From positions 930,001-994,000 of the forward strand of contig CP064978.1 in the NCBI GenBank assembly GCA_016699515.1: a stretch of DNA of 64,000 nt, given 5' to 3'. Below are positions 53,130 through 61,642 of this stretch, in pieces. This DNA comes from Candidatus Peregrinibacteria bacterium. GTDB taxonomy: Bacteria > Patescibacteriota > Gracilibacteria > UM-FILTER-43-11. Numbering within the stretch: position 1 is the stretch's first letter; every line of letters starts with the position of its first letter. The notes under the pieces are model-generated. The model made no database searches and was not told the origin of the DNA. It saw only the letters and a program-made list of their open reading frames with translations. The position numbers were made by a program, and so were the translations under genes.

Positions 53130-53792
53130 CTAGTCCTCGGGCAGATCTACAACGCCGGGCTCACCCGAAACTGCATCGGGAGCCGACGCGTCGGGAATGT
53201 CTACCAATCCTGGCGTTGGTTTTTCGGGTTTCGTCCATTTACCTACTCCGTATCCGGCAGCACTCAAGCCAATAGCAGCAAGCCCGGCCAAAATTAATTT
53301 CTTTAATTTGCCGCGTGTGCGATGTACCTGCACCGGTATTGGGCGTTGCTCAGTTGGCCCTTCGTCCAGATCGTAAAGACCATCTGATGCCCTGGGTGTT
53401 GGCCTTCTTAATTCCCTTTGTTCACTGCCTGTTAAGCGCACGAACGCTGTGCTAATTTCTGACTCATCAATTACTTTATATACCCGCAAATCGGTTGTCT
53501 CTTCCATGCCGGGTTCTTGAATTAACAGAACAGCGTATTTATCCCCATCTTCAGACAAAAAATACCGTACTTTACCTTGCTGCTGATAGCGTTCGTACTC
53601 ATCTCGCTGAACTGGGTTTAAAGCTGCTAATTCCTCTAGCCATTGCCCTAAGCCACCTGAACCTTTTATCATTTCAGGCTGCTCAAGCGTTCTTGAATAT
53701 TGGTCCGCTCCAACGGTTCTCGTTCTTATGTGCCTGAGTAAGCTCTTTAGGCTTTCTGGCCTTTCGGATGGTGAACTTGAAGGACGATTCAT
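53130..53792 (-). CDS. Hypothetical protein with one membrane helix
   Basis: 220 residues. The first 150 are charged and soluble; a helix (LKKLILAGLAAIGLSAAGYGV, about residues 164-184) follows, then an acidic/proline tail (TPGLVDIPDASAPDAVSG). Tail-anchored-like topology. No family recognised. It follows the 140-residue gene at 53795 with 2 bp between, so the two form an operon. Confidence 0.6.
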   Translation of the reverse strand: MNRPSSSPSERPESLKSLLRHIRTRTVGADQYSRTLEQPEMIKGSGGLGQWLEELAALNPVQRDEYERYQQQGKVRYFLSEDGDKYAVLLIQEPGMEETTDLRVYKVIDESEISTAFVRLTGSEQRELRRPTPRASDGLYDLDEGPTEQRPIPVQVHRTRGKLKKLILAGLAAIGLSAAGYGVGKWTKPEKPTPGLVDIPDASAPDAVSGEPGVVDLPED

Positions 53793-53794
53793 AA

Positions 53795-54217
53795 TTATTG
53801 ATTATTTGCTTTCAATGCATCGTAAAATTTCTCTCTAATCCCCCGCATCTCAGACGTATATTTATCATATTTTTCCTTCCACAGGTTGATTGCTTCACCA
53901 TTACCCTTGATGTGAACTGATAAAATACCATCCGCAGGGGTGACGTTTGTATCTAAGACACCATTTGTATCCATACGCACTACCACAATTTGATCATCAG
54001 TGCTTGCATCAAGCCTTTTGAGCAATTCATGCGACAAAGAAGGTGCGCCCTCTAAATACAGCATTCCCCGCCCCAGTCGCACCGTTCCCACCCTCTGTTC
54101 GGCCAATATATATTCGGGTTGACTGGGATAATTGGGATCCTTAAATAAGGGATTTTTAACATTTACTTCATCTTTAGCTCCGTACTGGGGTCCACTTGGT
54201 GCGGCTCTCATAATCAA
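53795..54217 (-). CDS. Hypothetical protein, unrecognised
   Basis: 140 residues (or 138 from the second Met). It begins MIMRAAPSGPQYGAKDEVN; predicted mixed alpha/beta; no signal or motif I recognise. First gene of a small leftward operon with 53130. Confidence 0.5.
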   Translation of the reverse strand: MIMRAAPSGPQYGAKDEVNVKNPLFKDPNYPSQPEYILAEQRVGTVRLGRGMLYLEGAPSLSHELLKRLDASTDDQIVVVRMDTNGVLDTNVTPADGILSVHIKGNGEAINLWKEKYDKYTSEMRGIREKFYDALKANNQ

Positions 54218-54284
54218 ATGGTTAATTGATCGTCTTCTTATTCTACCATTTTTTAACCAAAAAATCTAATATTATTAAATCTAG

Positions 54285-54724
54285 AATGGGTGATTTGGGC
54301 ATAGTAAAGAGCGCCGATCCCTTTACACATGAAGCCTTGCAAAGCAGTGGGTCCAGAGGTGTGGATGGCGCCCTAACGACACTCGATCCGAGATCCTCCC
54401 CCACTGATTGATATTACTAAGGATTAGAAACATCAAACAGTGAAGGAGAGACCAATATAGACGAGGTCGGGTCGCCCGGATTCAATCGATTTACAAATAA
54501 ATGCAAACACTGATTTTCGTCCGAACGGAGCCTCCCTACTATATTCAGAATTATTTAGGCCGCTTCTGAGAGCGGTCGTTCCGATACAAGATCGGGACAA
54601 AGTTCCCGGAATCAATCCAGGAGATATTTGTTTTTGTTTTTGGCCTTCACCCACCTTTGCACTCAGTGCTGCGGCGGGGAGGCTACTAGAGCCCTCAATT
54701 CAAAGAATTAAAGGACAGAAGTAG
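54285..54724 (+). CDS. Hypothetical protein rebuilt across three frameshifts
   Basis: ATG 54285 opens MGDLGIVKSADPFTHEALQS. One C less in the C5 run before ACTGATTG gives ..SSPLIDITKD; one extra T in GGATTAG gives LETSNSEGETNIDEVGSPGF; one A less in AAATGC gives NANTDFRPNGASLLYSELF and a long open run RPLLRAVVPIQDRDKV..EPSIQRIKGQK to TAG at 54722. About 146 residues. The unbroken coding signal in the last 80 codons and the terminator directly after the stop support a real gene. Function unknown. Confidence 0.45.
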
Positions 54725-54790
54725 GGAGAAATCGAAAGGGAATTGGAAGGTTTCCCCTCCCGATTTCTCCCGGCTCATTCATTGTTTTAA
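54724..54790 (+). terminator. Hairpin terminator after the 54285 gene
   Basis: GGGAGAAATCG (54724-54734) pairs perfectly with CGATTTCTCCC (54761-54771), extended inward by AAAGGGAA/TTTCCCC-type pairs, followed later by TTGTTTT. Confidence 0.6.
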
Positions 54791-54873
54791 AAGAACGTTT
54801 CATATCATTATACCTCTTTTGTTTTTTAAAGTCAACTATTACCTGATGTTTTTTTTAGGTACAATGCTCCCGG

Positions 54874-54942
54874 CTAGGAATAAGCTGCTTTGATCACTGC
54901 TTAATCCTTTACTCAATCCTTATTCCTTGGTTCTTAATCCTT
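54874..54942. repeat. AGGAATAAG..CTTATTCCTTGGTTCTTAATCC word repeats upstream of gmk
   Basis: Words TAGGAATAAGC, CTTAATCCTTTACTC, AATCCTTATTCCTTGG and TTCTTAATCCTTATC fill the gmk leader. Same family as 17830 and 63071. A -10-like TACAAT is at 54860-54865, so this would be the 5' untranslated region. Confidence 0.65.
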
Positions 54943-54945
54943 ATC

Positions 54946-55518
54946 ATGAAAGGAACTTTATTTCTCATTGTCGGCCCCTCGGGATCAGGAAAAAGTTCGG
55001 TTTTAATGGAGCTTAAAAAATCGCACCCGGAATATACGTATCCTCTTTCTGCCACCACCAGGCCTATGCGCCCCGGCGAAAAAGAAGGTGATATTTATCA
55101 TTTTTATTCGCACGATGAATTTAAGCAACATGTCGAACGCGGTGATTTTTTAGAATACGCGGTGGTTCATCAGGATCACTATTACGGACTGATTAAACAG
55201 CCGGTTATCGAGGCGCTGCAGCGAGGAGAAATTGTTGTGCGTGAGGTCGACATTCAAGGATTTGAAAGCATTCGCAATGCTATTTCGAAAGAGGACCTGG
55301 TGACCATTTTTATTACCGCCCCGAACCAGGAAGAATTGATTGAACGCATTCGTGGGCGAGCCCCGATTGATGACGACGAGCTTAAAAAGCGACTGGTGAG
55401 CATGCGAGCAGAACTTTCTAAGGCGCGCGAGTGCGATTATTTAGTAGAAAATAAAAACGGTGCTTTGGCCGATACTGTTGCCCGTGTGGTTAAAATTATT
55501 CAGGAAACTCGCTCTTAG
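54946..55518 (+). CDS. gmk: Guanylate kinase
   Basis: 190 residues. Phosphorylates GMP to GDP. P-loop FLIVGPSGSGKSSVL (residues 6-20); GMP-binding SATTRPMRPGEKEGDIYHF and EYAVVHQDHYYGL; REVDIQGFESI; IRGRAPIDDDELKKRL lid. Complete and normal length. Terminator directly after. Confidence 0.97.
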   Translation: MKGTLFLIVGPSGSGKSSVLMELKKSHPEYTYPLSATTRPMRPGEKEGDIYHFYSHDEFKQHVERGDFLEYAVVHQDHYYGLIKQPVIEALQRGEIVVREVDIQGFESIRNAISKEDLVTIFITAPNQEELIERIRGRAPIDDDELKKRLVSMRAELSKARECDYLVENKNGALADTVARVVKIIQETRS

Positions 55519-55528
55519 TTTTGTTTAC

Positions 55529-55567
55529 AAAAAACCGATCCATTCATGATGGCTCGGTTTTTTAGGG
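55529..55567 (+). terminator. Rho-independent terminator of gmk
   Basis: AAAAAACCGA (55529-55538) and TCGGTTTTTT (55554-55563) pair perfectly, with an inner CCAT..ATGG stem; the T-run is part of the stem. Eight bases after the stop. Confidence 0.9.
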
Positions 55568-55584
55568 CAACGTAGCCGCGCGAA

Positions 55585-55695
55585 CTATCCAAATTGAACC
55601 GTTCCGCTGGATACCAACATTGAAAGTGCGAGCGCCAATGTGTATGCCCCGGCCAGCATGCTTAGATGCTTATAATTTCCATGATGTTTTTTCAT
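55585..55695 (-). CDS. Small single-helix membrane protein, 36 aa
   Basis: Runs from ATG 55695 to TAG at 55585-55587. Basic, His-containing start (MKKHHGNYKH) then a hydrophobic helix (LSMLAGAYTLALALSMLVS). A near-consensus promoter sits 32 bp upstream. Too short for family recognition; real expression is likely given the promoter. Confidence 0.5.
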   Translation of the reverse strand: MKKHHGNYKHLSMLAGAYTLALALSMLVSSGTVQFG

Positions 55696-55726
55696 TTTGT
55701 TTTGATTTAATGATTAAAACAAAATT

Positions 55727-55755
55727 ATTATAACATAAAAAAAATATTTTAGCAA
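55727..55755 (-). promoter_or_regulatory. Strong extended -10 promoter for the 36-aa membrane protein
   Basis: TTGCTA (55755-55750), 17-bp spacer, TATAAT (55732-55727) with TGT before it. Confidence 0.75.
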
Positions 55756-55767
55756 CTTTTGGCGTTG

Positions 55768-56007
55768 CTATTCCAACTCAACATCGATCACGTTTTTGGG
55801 GGGTGTTTTTTTTCGATGATGAGAGGTGTGTGTTTTTTTGCCTAAAAGCATGCCATAAGCTTTATATGCCAAGGCGATTATGATTCCGGCCACTAACCAG
55901 TAAAACAACCCGATCAAAAAGAAATAGGCCACCAATAAACCTAATCCTAGGCTAATGATCGTCATCATCATTCGCACCAACTGTGAAAAAAACGTCTTCT
56001 TTTTCAT
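55768..56007 (-). CDS. Small two-helix membrane protein downstream of yibE/F
   Basis: 79 residues: a basic start (MKKKTFFSQLVRMMM), helices at about 13-30 and 33-50, and a basic tail (GKKTHTSHHRKKTPPK). Its ATG overlaps the TGA of the YibE/F gene (ATGA), showing translational coupling. Unrecognised. Confidence 0.65.
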   Translation of the reverse strand: MKKKTFFSQLVRMMMTIISLGLGLLVAYFFLIGLFYWLVAGIIIALAYKAYGMLLGKKTHTSHHRKKTPPKNVIDVELE

Positions 56008-57044
56008 AGAGATTGTTGAGACTTTTTAGCATAGGCGTACGCGGCGATTGCCGTGCTAATGGGCACAGCCAACACCAATGTGGTTGATCCTACCAATGTA
56101 CGGATGATTTCTTCGGCCATGAATTCGTTGTTTAAAATCACCCAAAGCGGGCGATCGGAATTGACCAATAGTAAAAATACCGGCAGCGATGCCCCGACGT
56201 ACGCAATGACCAATGTGTTCACTAAAGAGGTGATGTGCTCTTTGCCGACCGAAAGACCGCGATGATAGAGCTCTTTAAACCGAAAGCGATGGTCAGCCTT
56301 TTTGAGCTCGTCGACTACTGCGGTTTGAGCCGTGGTAATGTCGTCGAGCACTCCAAGCGCCCCAATAACGATCGCCCCTAAAAGCAGCCCACGCAGATCG
56401 AGATTTTGAAATTGTCCAAAACTTAAATAGGCGGCTTCTTCTGATCCCAACCCAAACAACTGAGCCCCCGAAACCGCCAGCATTGCCAACAAAAACGAAA
56501 GTAGCAGCGTGATGAGTGTGCTGATCACCGAAAGCGTTGTGCGACGGGAAAATCCATGGGCCAAATATAAAGTAATGATGGCGATCGCAAAGGCGGAAAT
56601 AACACTGGTGATCACCGGGTTGGCTCCGGCCATGATTTGCGGCAGCATCCATTTGAGCAAAATGACTAAAGTCACCGCCAATCCCAAGAGCGAGGTAATG
56701 CCACGCACGCGCGCCACCGCCACTGTGATCAAGACAAACAAAATCATAAACCCACCCAGGCTATTTAATCGGTAAGGTTCAAAAAATTGATAGGCGTTTT
56801 CACCCTGAAAATTATTACGCGTGAGCACGATGGTTTGGCCCGGATTCAATTTTTGCGAATCAAGCGACTGAATGGGAGAAATAAAGTGGTCAATTTCAAC
56901 CACCTGCCCCGCTTCGTCGCCGTCCAGCAGCGTTACCGAAATCTCTTGTTTGTTTTCGACAAAGCCAAATTGTTCTTGAGCAGACTCATTGAGAATTTGC
57001 AGCACTTTTCCTCTGAAAAATGTTTCGTTGTATTGATTTGGCAT
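56004..57044 (-). CDS. YibE/F-family membrane protein
   Basis: 346 residues. N-terminal soluble beta domain (FFRGKVLQILNESAQEQFGFVENKQEISVTLLDGDEAGQ) and seven to eight helices typical of YibE/F: GITSLLGLAVTLVILLKWMLPQI; EAAYLSFGQFQNLDLRGLLLGAIVIGALGVLDDITTAQ; LVNTLVIAYVGASLPVFLLL. The family's role is uncertain; it may be a transporter. Stop TGA overlaps the next start. Confidence 0.88.
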   Translation of the reverse strand: MPNQYNETFFRGKVLQILNESAQEQFGFVENKQEISVTLLDGDEAGQVVEIDHFISPIQSLDSQKLNPGQTIVLTRNNFQGENAYQFFEPYRLNSLGGFMILFVLITVAVARVRGITSLLGLAVTLVILLKWMLPQIMAGANPVITSVISAFAIAIITLYLAHGFSRRTTLSVISTLITLLLSFLLAMLAVSGAQLFGLGSEEAAYLSFGQFQNLDLRGLLLGAIVIGALGVLDDITTAQTAVVDELKKADHRFRFKELYHRGLSVGKEHITSLVNTLVIAYVGASLPVFLLLVNSDRPLWVILNNEFMAEEIIRTLVGSTTLVLAVPISTAIAAYAYAKKSQQSL

Positions 57045-57059
57045 TTGATTATTGCGTTT

Positions 57060-57887
57060 TTATGAGATTTTTTTGTGCATACGATTGACGCGGGGCCCGA
57101 AGTTTAACACCATCAAAATGATGCCCAACGCGCCGATGATGGAAGCGCCACTGGGAATGTTCAGTAAGTACGAGGTGAATAAGCCGAGTATCACTCCCGA
57201 TATAGCCACCAGTACAGACCCGAGCATCATATGAGCAAAGCTGGTGGCGATCGATTTGACCGCGTTGGTTGGAATCACCAAAAAGGCGCCGATGAGAATC
57301 ACCCCCACTATTTTGATGGCAAAGGCGATGCTGATGATCAGCATGAATCGAAAGATAAATTCTACCGCTTCGATATTCATGCCGCGCGATCGAGCCAGAT
57401 CGGGACTGATTACCATTTGAATCAGCTTTTTTTTGAACATAAAAAACAGCAAGATGGTGACACATGCCATGACGCTTCCCACCCACAGGTCTTGGTTGGA
57501 AATGGCTAAAATGTTCCCAAACAGAAACCCTTCGATATTTTGATAACCCGGAGTAACACTCAAAATAATGATCGCTCCCGCCATCGTCATTTGCTCTACG
57601 AACGATAGAATGGAGTCGTGACTATAAACGCTCATGCGCTGAAGTAGTGTGATCAAAGCCATTCCCGCCATTGCCACTAACGTGGCCGTAAGACTGATGT
57701 TCCATTGTAAAAAGGTGCCCAGGGCGATTCCCAAAAAAAGTATGTTTGCAATAGAATGCCCTACTACCGATTCTTTTCGGAGCACCACAAAATTGCCCAA
57801 TAGCGCAAACACAACGGCCAACACTAACCCCATTGCCAAGGCCCGCTGGAAAAAACTGAATTGTAAAGCTTCAATGATTTGATGCAT
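57060..57887 (-). CDS. znuB: Zinc/manganese ABC transporter permease
   Basis: 275 residues, eight to nine helices, family ABC-3. Start MHQIIEALQFSFFQRALAMG at 57887, 13 bp after the znuC stop; a longer upstream frame would overlap znuC. Characteristic VLRKESVVGHSIANILFLGIALG, and VEFIFRFMLIISIAFAIKIVGVILIGAFLVIPTNAVKSI. Third gene of znuA-znuC-znuB. Confidence 0.93.
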   Translation of the reverse strand: MHQIIEALQFSFFQRALAMGLVLAVVFALLGNFVVLRKESVVGHSIANILFLGIALGTFLQWNISLTATLVAMAGMALITLLQRMSVYSHDSILSFVEQMTMAGAIIILSVTPGYQNIEGFLFGNILAISNQDLWVGSVMACVTILLFFMFKKKLIQMVISPDLARSRGMNIEAVEFIFRFMLIISIAFAIKIVGVILIGAFLVIPTNAVKSIATSFAHMMLGSVLVAISGVILGLFTSYLLNIPSGASIIGALGIILMVLNFGPRVNRMHKKIS

Positions 57888-57900
57888 ACCATTTGAAGTG

Positions 57901-58611
57901 TTATGAATTGGTGTTTTTGTTTGGACTGTGCTTAAGAATGTGCGCCCCAAACAGGCGTTCGAACGTTTTGCTGTTTTCTATTTCGGTCGGCGTTCCGCAT
58001 TCGCATAATGCCTGATCCATACAAAATACACGATCGGCATGATGTTCCAGCAAATGCAGGTCATGCGTGACCATTACCACGGCTAAGTTATAGGCTTTTC
58101 GCAGATCTTCCAGTAAACAATAAAAGTCTTTTTCACCGCTCACATCCAGTGCTGACGTGGCTTCGTCCAGCACAAGCAATTCGGAATGCTGCAACAGTGC
58201 GTTTGCGATGAGCACCCGCTGCATTTCTCCACCCGAAAGGCCGCCGATTGATTGATGAATCAAATGCAACGCGCCCACTTCTTTTAGTTTTTTTTCCACT
58301 TCGGACTTGGGCTGATCGGAAAAGTGCTTCAGTAGCTCCCATACGGTCAGCGGAATGGTGCGATCAAATTCAAAGTGTTGTGGCACATACCCCATTTTTT
58401 TAAGATGCCGGTGAATCACGCCTTCTGTTGGCTTAATAATGCCCAGCATCAATCGCAACAATGTGGTTTTTCCGGAACCGTTTAGCCCGATAATGGCAAT
58501 GCGTTCCCCTTCGGCAATGGAAAAATTTACATTATGCACAATGGTTCTACCCCCATTCGTGAGCGAAACATTGTGAAATTCTACCAATGATTGACGCGGG
58601 TTATTTTCCAA
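57901..58611 (-). CDS. znuC: Zinc/manganese ABC transporter ATPase
   Basis: 236 residues. Walker A GLNGSGKTTLL (residues 43-53), Q-loop, signature LSGGEMQRVLIANALL, Walker B LLVLDEATSALD and the H-loop VTHDLHLLEHH. The start overlaps the end of znuA by 11 bp. Energises metal uptake with ZnuB. Confidence 0.95.
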   Translation of the reverse strand: MENNPRQSLVEFHNVSLTNGGRTIVHNVNFSIAEGERIAIIGLNGSGKTTLLRLMLGIIKPTEGVIHRHLKKMGYVPQHFEFDRTIPLTVWELLKHFSDQPKSEVEKKLKEVGALHLIHQSIGGLSGGEMQRVLIANALLQHSELLVLDEATSALDVSGEKDFYCLLEDLRKAYNLAVVMVTHDLHLLEHHADRVFCMDQALCECGTPTEIENSKTFERLFGAHILKHSPNKNTNS

Positions 58612-59532
58612 AGGCGCTACTTAACGTGTCAGCGATCGCCTTTAAGTTATGCTCATATCCTTCGGCCGTCAACTCGGAACCGATCGGGTCGATTGAATAG
58701 GTATTTAAATCGAGGTTGGATTTGAGAGCTTCGATTACCTTTGGACTGAATTGAGGTTCTGTGAACACAAGGTTCACTCCTTTTTCTTTGATTAATTTGG
58801 TGAGCTGATTTAAATAGGCCAAGGTGGGCTCTTTGCCGGGAAAAGGTTCAATGCTGGCTACATGATAGGCGTCCAATTGATATCGCTTCAAAAAATACCC
58901 GTACGCGTCATGAAACAAAATAAAGGGTTGCTTGTTCGCGCTTTGCAATTGAGCTTGAATTTCTTGGTCCAATGCGATCAACCGCGCTTTATACGCATCG
59001 ACTTGATTGTTTTGGACTCTTTCAGGCAAGTGTTCACTGATCCATTCCACCTGGCGGACCGCTAACTGAGGATTGAGCCAAATGTGTGGATCAAGCCCTT
59101 CATGTTCATGCTCATGCCCGTCCTCTTCGGCAGCCGCGCCTGCAGGCAGTTCCACCCATTCTTCCATCGATTGCAGTTCGGATTCCACGGCTTGATACAC
59201 CTGAATTACCTGCAATTTGGGATTGCCGGCCGACTCGATCATGTCCTCGATAAACGGTTCTAGATTGAGCCCAACCATCATGAGTGCGTCGGCGCGTGAG
59301 AGCGCTTTAATGTCGGCCGGCTTGGGTTCCCAGGTGTGAATGCTCACTCCGGCGGGCACCAAATTAATCACCTCCACCTCTTCTTGCACGATATTTTTGG
59401 TCAATGAGTATAGCGGAGGAAACGTGGTTACAATGGTGTAAGGATGATCTTGTGAGACTTGCTGGCTTGGCGATGCCGTGCTGCAGGCGGTTAGCAACAC
59501 CGCAGCTGCCGCAATGATCCCTATTTTTTCAT
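58601..59532 (-). CDS. znuA: Zinc-binding lipoprotein of the ABC transporter (one frameshift)
   Basis: Solute-binding protein, about 310 residues. ATG 59532 joins the main frame if A6 (T6 at 59524-59529) is read as A7, giving MKKIGIIAAAAVLLTAC with the lipobox at Cys17. PLYSLTKNIV; the His ligand in SIHTWEPKP; a short His/Glu loop GHEHEHEGLDPHIWLNP; FHDAYGYFLKRY and FTEPQFSP. The His-rich loop and HEHEH favour zinc over manganese. Followed by znuC and znuB. Confidence 0.94.
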
Positions 59533-59556
59533 AATCAAGGATTAAAGGTTGGCATC

Positions 59557-59585
59557 AGTTTAACGCAGCAAAATTTTAAATGCAA
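59557..59585 (-). promoter_or_regulatory. Candidate znu promoter
   Basis: TTGCAT (59585-59580), 17-bp spacer, TAAACT (59562-59557); ATG 25 bp downstream. The AT-rich surroundings could hold a Zur site, but no consensus box is convincing. Confidence 0.45.
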
Positions 59586-59673
59586 CTATATTTCATTTAA
59601 TAGTTAAGAATTAAAAGTTAAGAATTATTGGGAATCGAGTTATAATGCATTCAGATACTTAAAAAATAAAATT

Positions 59674-59895
59674 ATGAAAAATAAAAAACAGTATGATTTT
59701 ACTCCGGTTGCCATGTTCTTTATTGTGGCAGGGGTGATCCTTTTTTGCCTCGGACTCGGACTACTCTTTTTGCATTTAGGCATCGAAATCGATCTGACCG
59801 ACGCCATTATTTTGGTGGTGGGTGGAATGCTTGTGATGGCGGTTGGCTACAACAATTTGGAATTGGGACTCAGTCGGAAGGAATTGCATCGATAA
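59674..59895 (+). CDS. Small two-helix membrane protein
   Basis: 73 residues; helices FFIVAGVILFCLGLGLLFLHLG and AIILVVGGMLVMAVGYNNL with a short soluble tail (ELGLSRKELHR). TATAAT at 59641-59646 precedes it. A strong terminator directly follows the gene. Unrecognised family. Confidence 0.65.
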   Translation: MKNKKQYDFTPVAMFFIVAGVILFCLGLGLLFLHLGIEIDLTDAIILVVGGMLVMAVGYNNLELGLSRKELHR

Positions 59896-59912
59896 AAGGC
59901 TGCCTCATGGGC

Positions 59913-59945
59913 AGAAGGCGAGGATCATCATCCTCGCCTTCTTTT
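59913..59945 (+). terminator. Rho-independent terminator, 13-bp stem with CATC tetraloop
   Basis: AGAAGGCGAGGAT (59913-59925), loop CATC, ATCCTCGCCTTCT (59930-59942), then TTT. Very stable; ends the 59674 gene and faces the convergent oxygenase. Confidence 0.92.
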
Positions 59946-59950
59946 ATGCC

Positions 59951-60738
59951 TTAGTCGATGCGACCAAAAAAGGTTTGCTGCGACTTTTCGGAAAGCGAAA
60001 TGCCTGGTTTTTGGTTGTAATTAAACGTTACCAAGATTCGTTTCCCTTTTTTAACTGGCGTCACCCTGTGAAGCGATTGGTTGCCGCGGAAAATCATGAG
60101 CCCACCGGCATCGAGCGATTTTACTTGTGGTTTTCGCTTGCCATCAATCATCTGCCCAATACATTCATAATCCTCATTTCCGTTGCTATCATAGCGAACA
60201 TTGGTGAAGTATTCATATTCACCCCTTGCTCGCACGCTTTAATAAAAAGGGTGATGGCAAAATCGGAGTTGTCGAAATGCCATTCCAAGCTATCCCCTTC
60301 GTCGTAATAATTAATATTGATGGGTGAAAGTTTATCGGCATATGGATACAGCTTGGGTAAATCGAGCACCTTACTTAAAAATTCGCGAAACAAAGGTGAA
60401 TCGTAAAGCACTCTTAAGTAGGAATCCGCTGGTATTTGATCGTCGGCAATACAGCCTTTGGTGGTACTGAACAAACGATTCCTTGGCGACTTCGGCGAAA
60501 AATTAGGATCCGGGGGGAGTACATATAAATTGTATTCTGACCGGCTTCGATATGCCTCGGGTTTTAAATTATCCGCTTCGGTTTCCAAAGTTTTTAATGC
60601 CTCTTTGGATAGCAAGTTCTCCAAAACCAGAATGCCATCTCGTTCAAACGTCTGAATGACTTCTTGGGTGGGATTTTTAAAGAAATCAGCGTTATAAAGG
60701 GGGCTTAAAATGGATAAAAGTGATTGGTTCATAATCAT
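59951..60738 (-). CDS. 2-oxoglutarate/Fe(II)-dependent oxygenase-like protein (one frameshift)
   Basis: About 263 residues joined at AAA before GCGTGCGAGC (TTT 60238-60240) read as AAAA. The facial triad is visible: His and Asp in LEWHFDNSDFAITLFI, and the distal His in LHRVTPVKKGKRILVTF, whose following Arg would hold 2-oxoglutarate. The N-terminal helical part (TFERDGILVLENLLSKEALKTLE) fits the phytanoyl-CoA-hydroxylase/HalD-like group. Substrate unknown; a SAM methyltransferase gene follows upstream on the same strand, so the two may act on one small molecule or protein. Confidence 0.82.
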
Positions 60739-60750
60739 AAAGTTAAGAAA

Positions 60751-61493
60751 TTAAGGAGTTGAATAGAAGACGCCTAGCTGATAAGACTGAACATCACCGG
60801 AGCTTTGAACCATATAAGGAACGGTTTCAAAATCGACCGGACGGTCCCAGGCTTCTTTTAGTTGCGCGGCCAATACCCTTTGATCGTCCTCGGCATTTTG
60901 ACCTGGAACGATTCGATTTTCTGGCAAGGTGTAGATTATTTTTCATCACCCTGGCGACTGGGATTATCGTCTTCGGCCACCACAGGTAATAAGGTGGCAA
61001 TAATGCGCGATCGAGTGAACCGGGACATATTTGCCGCCAATTGTCTGGGATAAAGCAGTCGATCCAACGTGAGCACAGAAACCACACCCCCTTCAATTTC
61101 GTCATCCCCTGGAAATACCGAGGGCGAGTCGATTAGGCCCATGCGCATACGCGCGTTGGAACGTTGTTGTTGGTTAAATTTGTCTACAAACCCTCTGGCA
61201 AGATCGATGCCTGTACAATTGGCATTCGGAAATTCATTGGATAATCTTTTGAGTAGGTCTCCGGGGCCCGCCCCTAAATCAAAAATGACGGGTGAATCGA
61301 CAAGTAGCCTTTTTTCTACCAGAAATTGAACCAGCGCAGAAGGATCGGCTCGATAGCCATCCACTTGAGATTCTGCATTGTATCGCCGGAGCGTTCGCTC
61401 AATGATGGCGCGGTCTTCAATGGGCAACCGCTGAATGGACTCAAGCACTTCTACCTCACCCTCAACGTATTGACCTTTATCTATAGCATTCAT
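60751..61493 (-). CDS. SAM-dependent methyltransferase (one frameshift)
   Basis: Start ATG 61493 (MNAIDKGQYVEGEVEVLESI); the upstream extension lies in an AT-rich leader. Class I Rossmann motif PVIFDLGAGPGDLLKRL, then TGIDLARGFVDKFN and a VLTLDRLLYP strand. At 60939-60943 a T5 (A5) run read as six restores KIIYTLPENRIVPGQNAEDDQRV..VQSYQLGVFYSTP and a stop at 60751. About 248 residues. Substrate unknown. Next to the oxygenase gene (60738), with 12 bp between. Confidence 0.8.
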
Positions 61494-61586
61494 TATTAAT
61501 AAATTTAGAAAATAAAAAATGGGTGAGTGCTTTGATGGTAAATAGCGTTTTGTAGATATTTGTTCATGAAATTGATAATTTAAATA

Positions 61587-61620
61587 ATAAAAAACCGACT
61601 TCACGGTGAGTCGGTTGGGT
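61587..61620 (-). terminator. Terminator of the TrpR-like gene
   Basis: On the minus strand AACCGACT (61616-61609) pairs with AGTCGGTT (61600-61593), followed by TTTTTTATTATT. It lies 26 bp after the stop of the regulator gene. Confidence 0.85.
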
Positions 61621-61642
61621 GGATTTCGGTGATGCTTTTTAA

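Noticed and set aside
56004..56007. Genetic code 25 (UGA = Gly) as in Gracilibacteria
   Set aside because: TGA ends the YibE/F gene in an ATGA overlap and is the natural stop of tilS and lgt; most genes read normally with the standard bacterial code.
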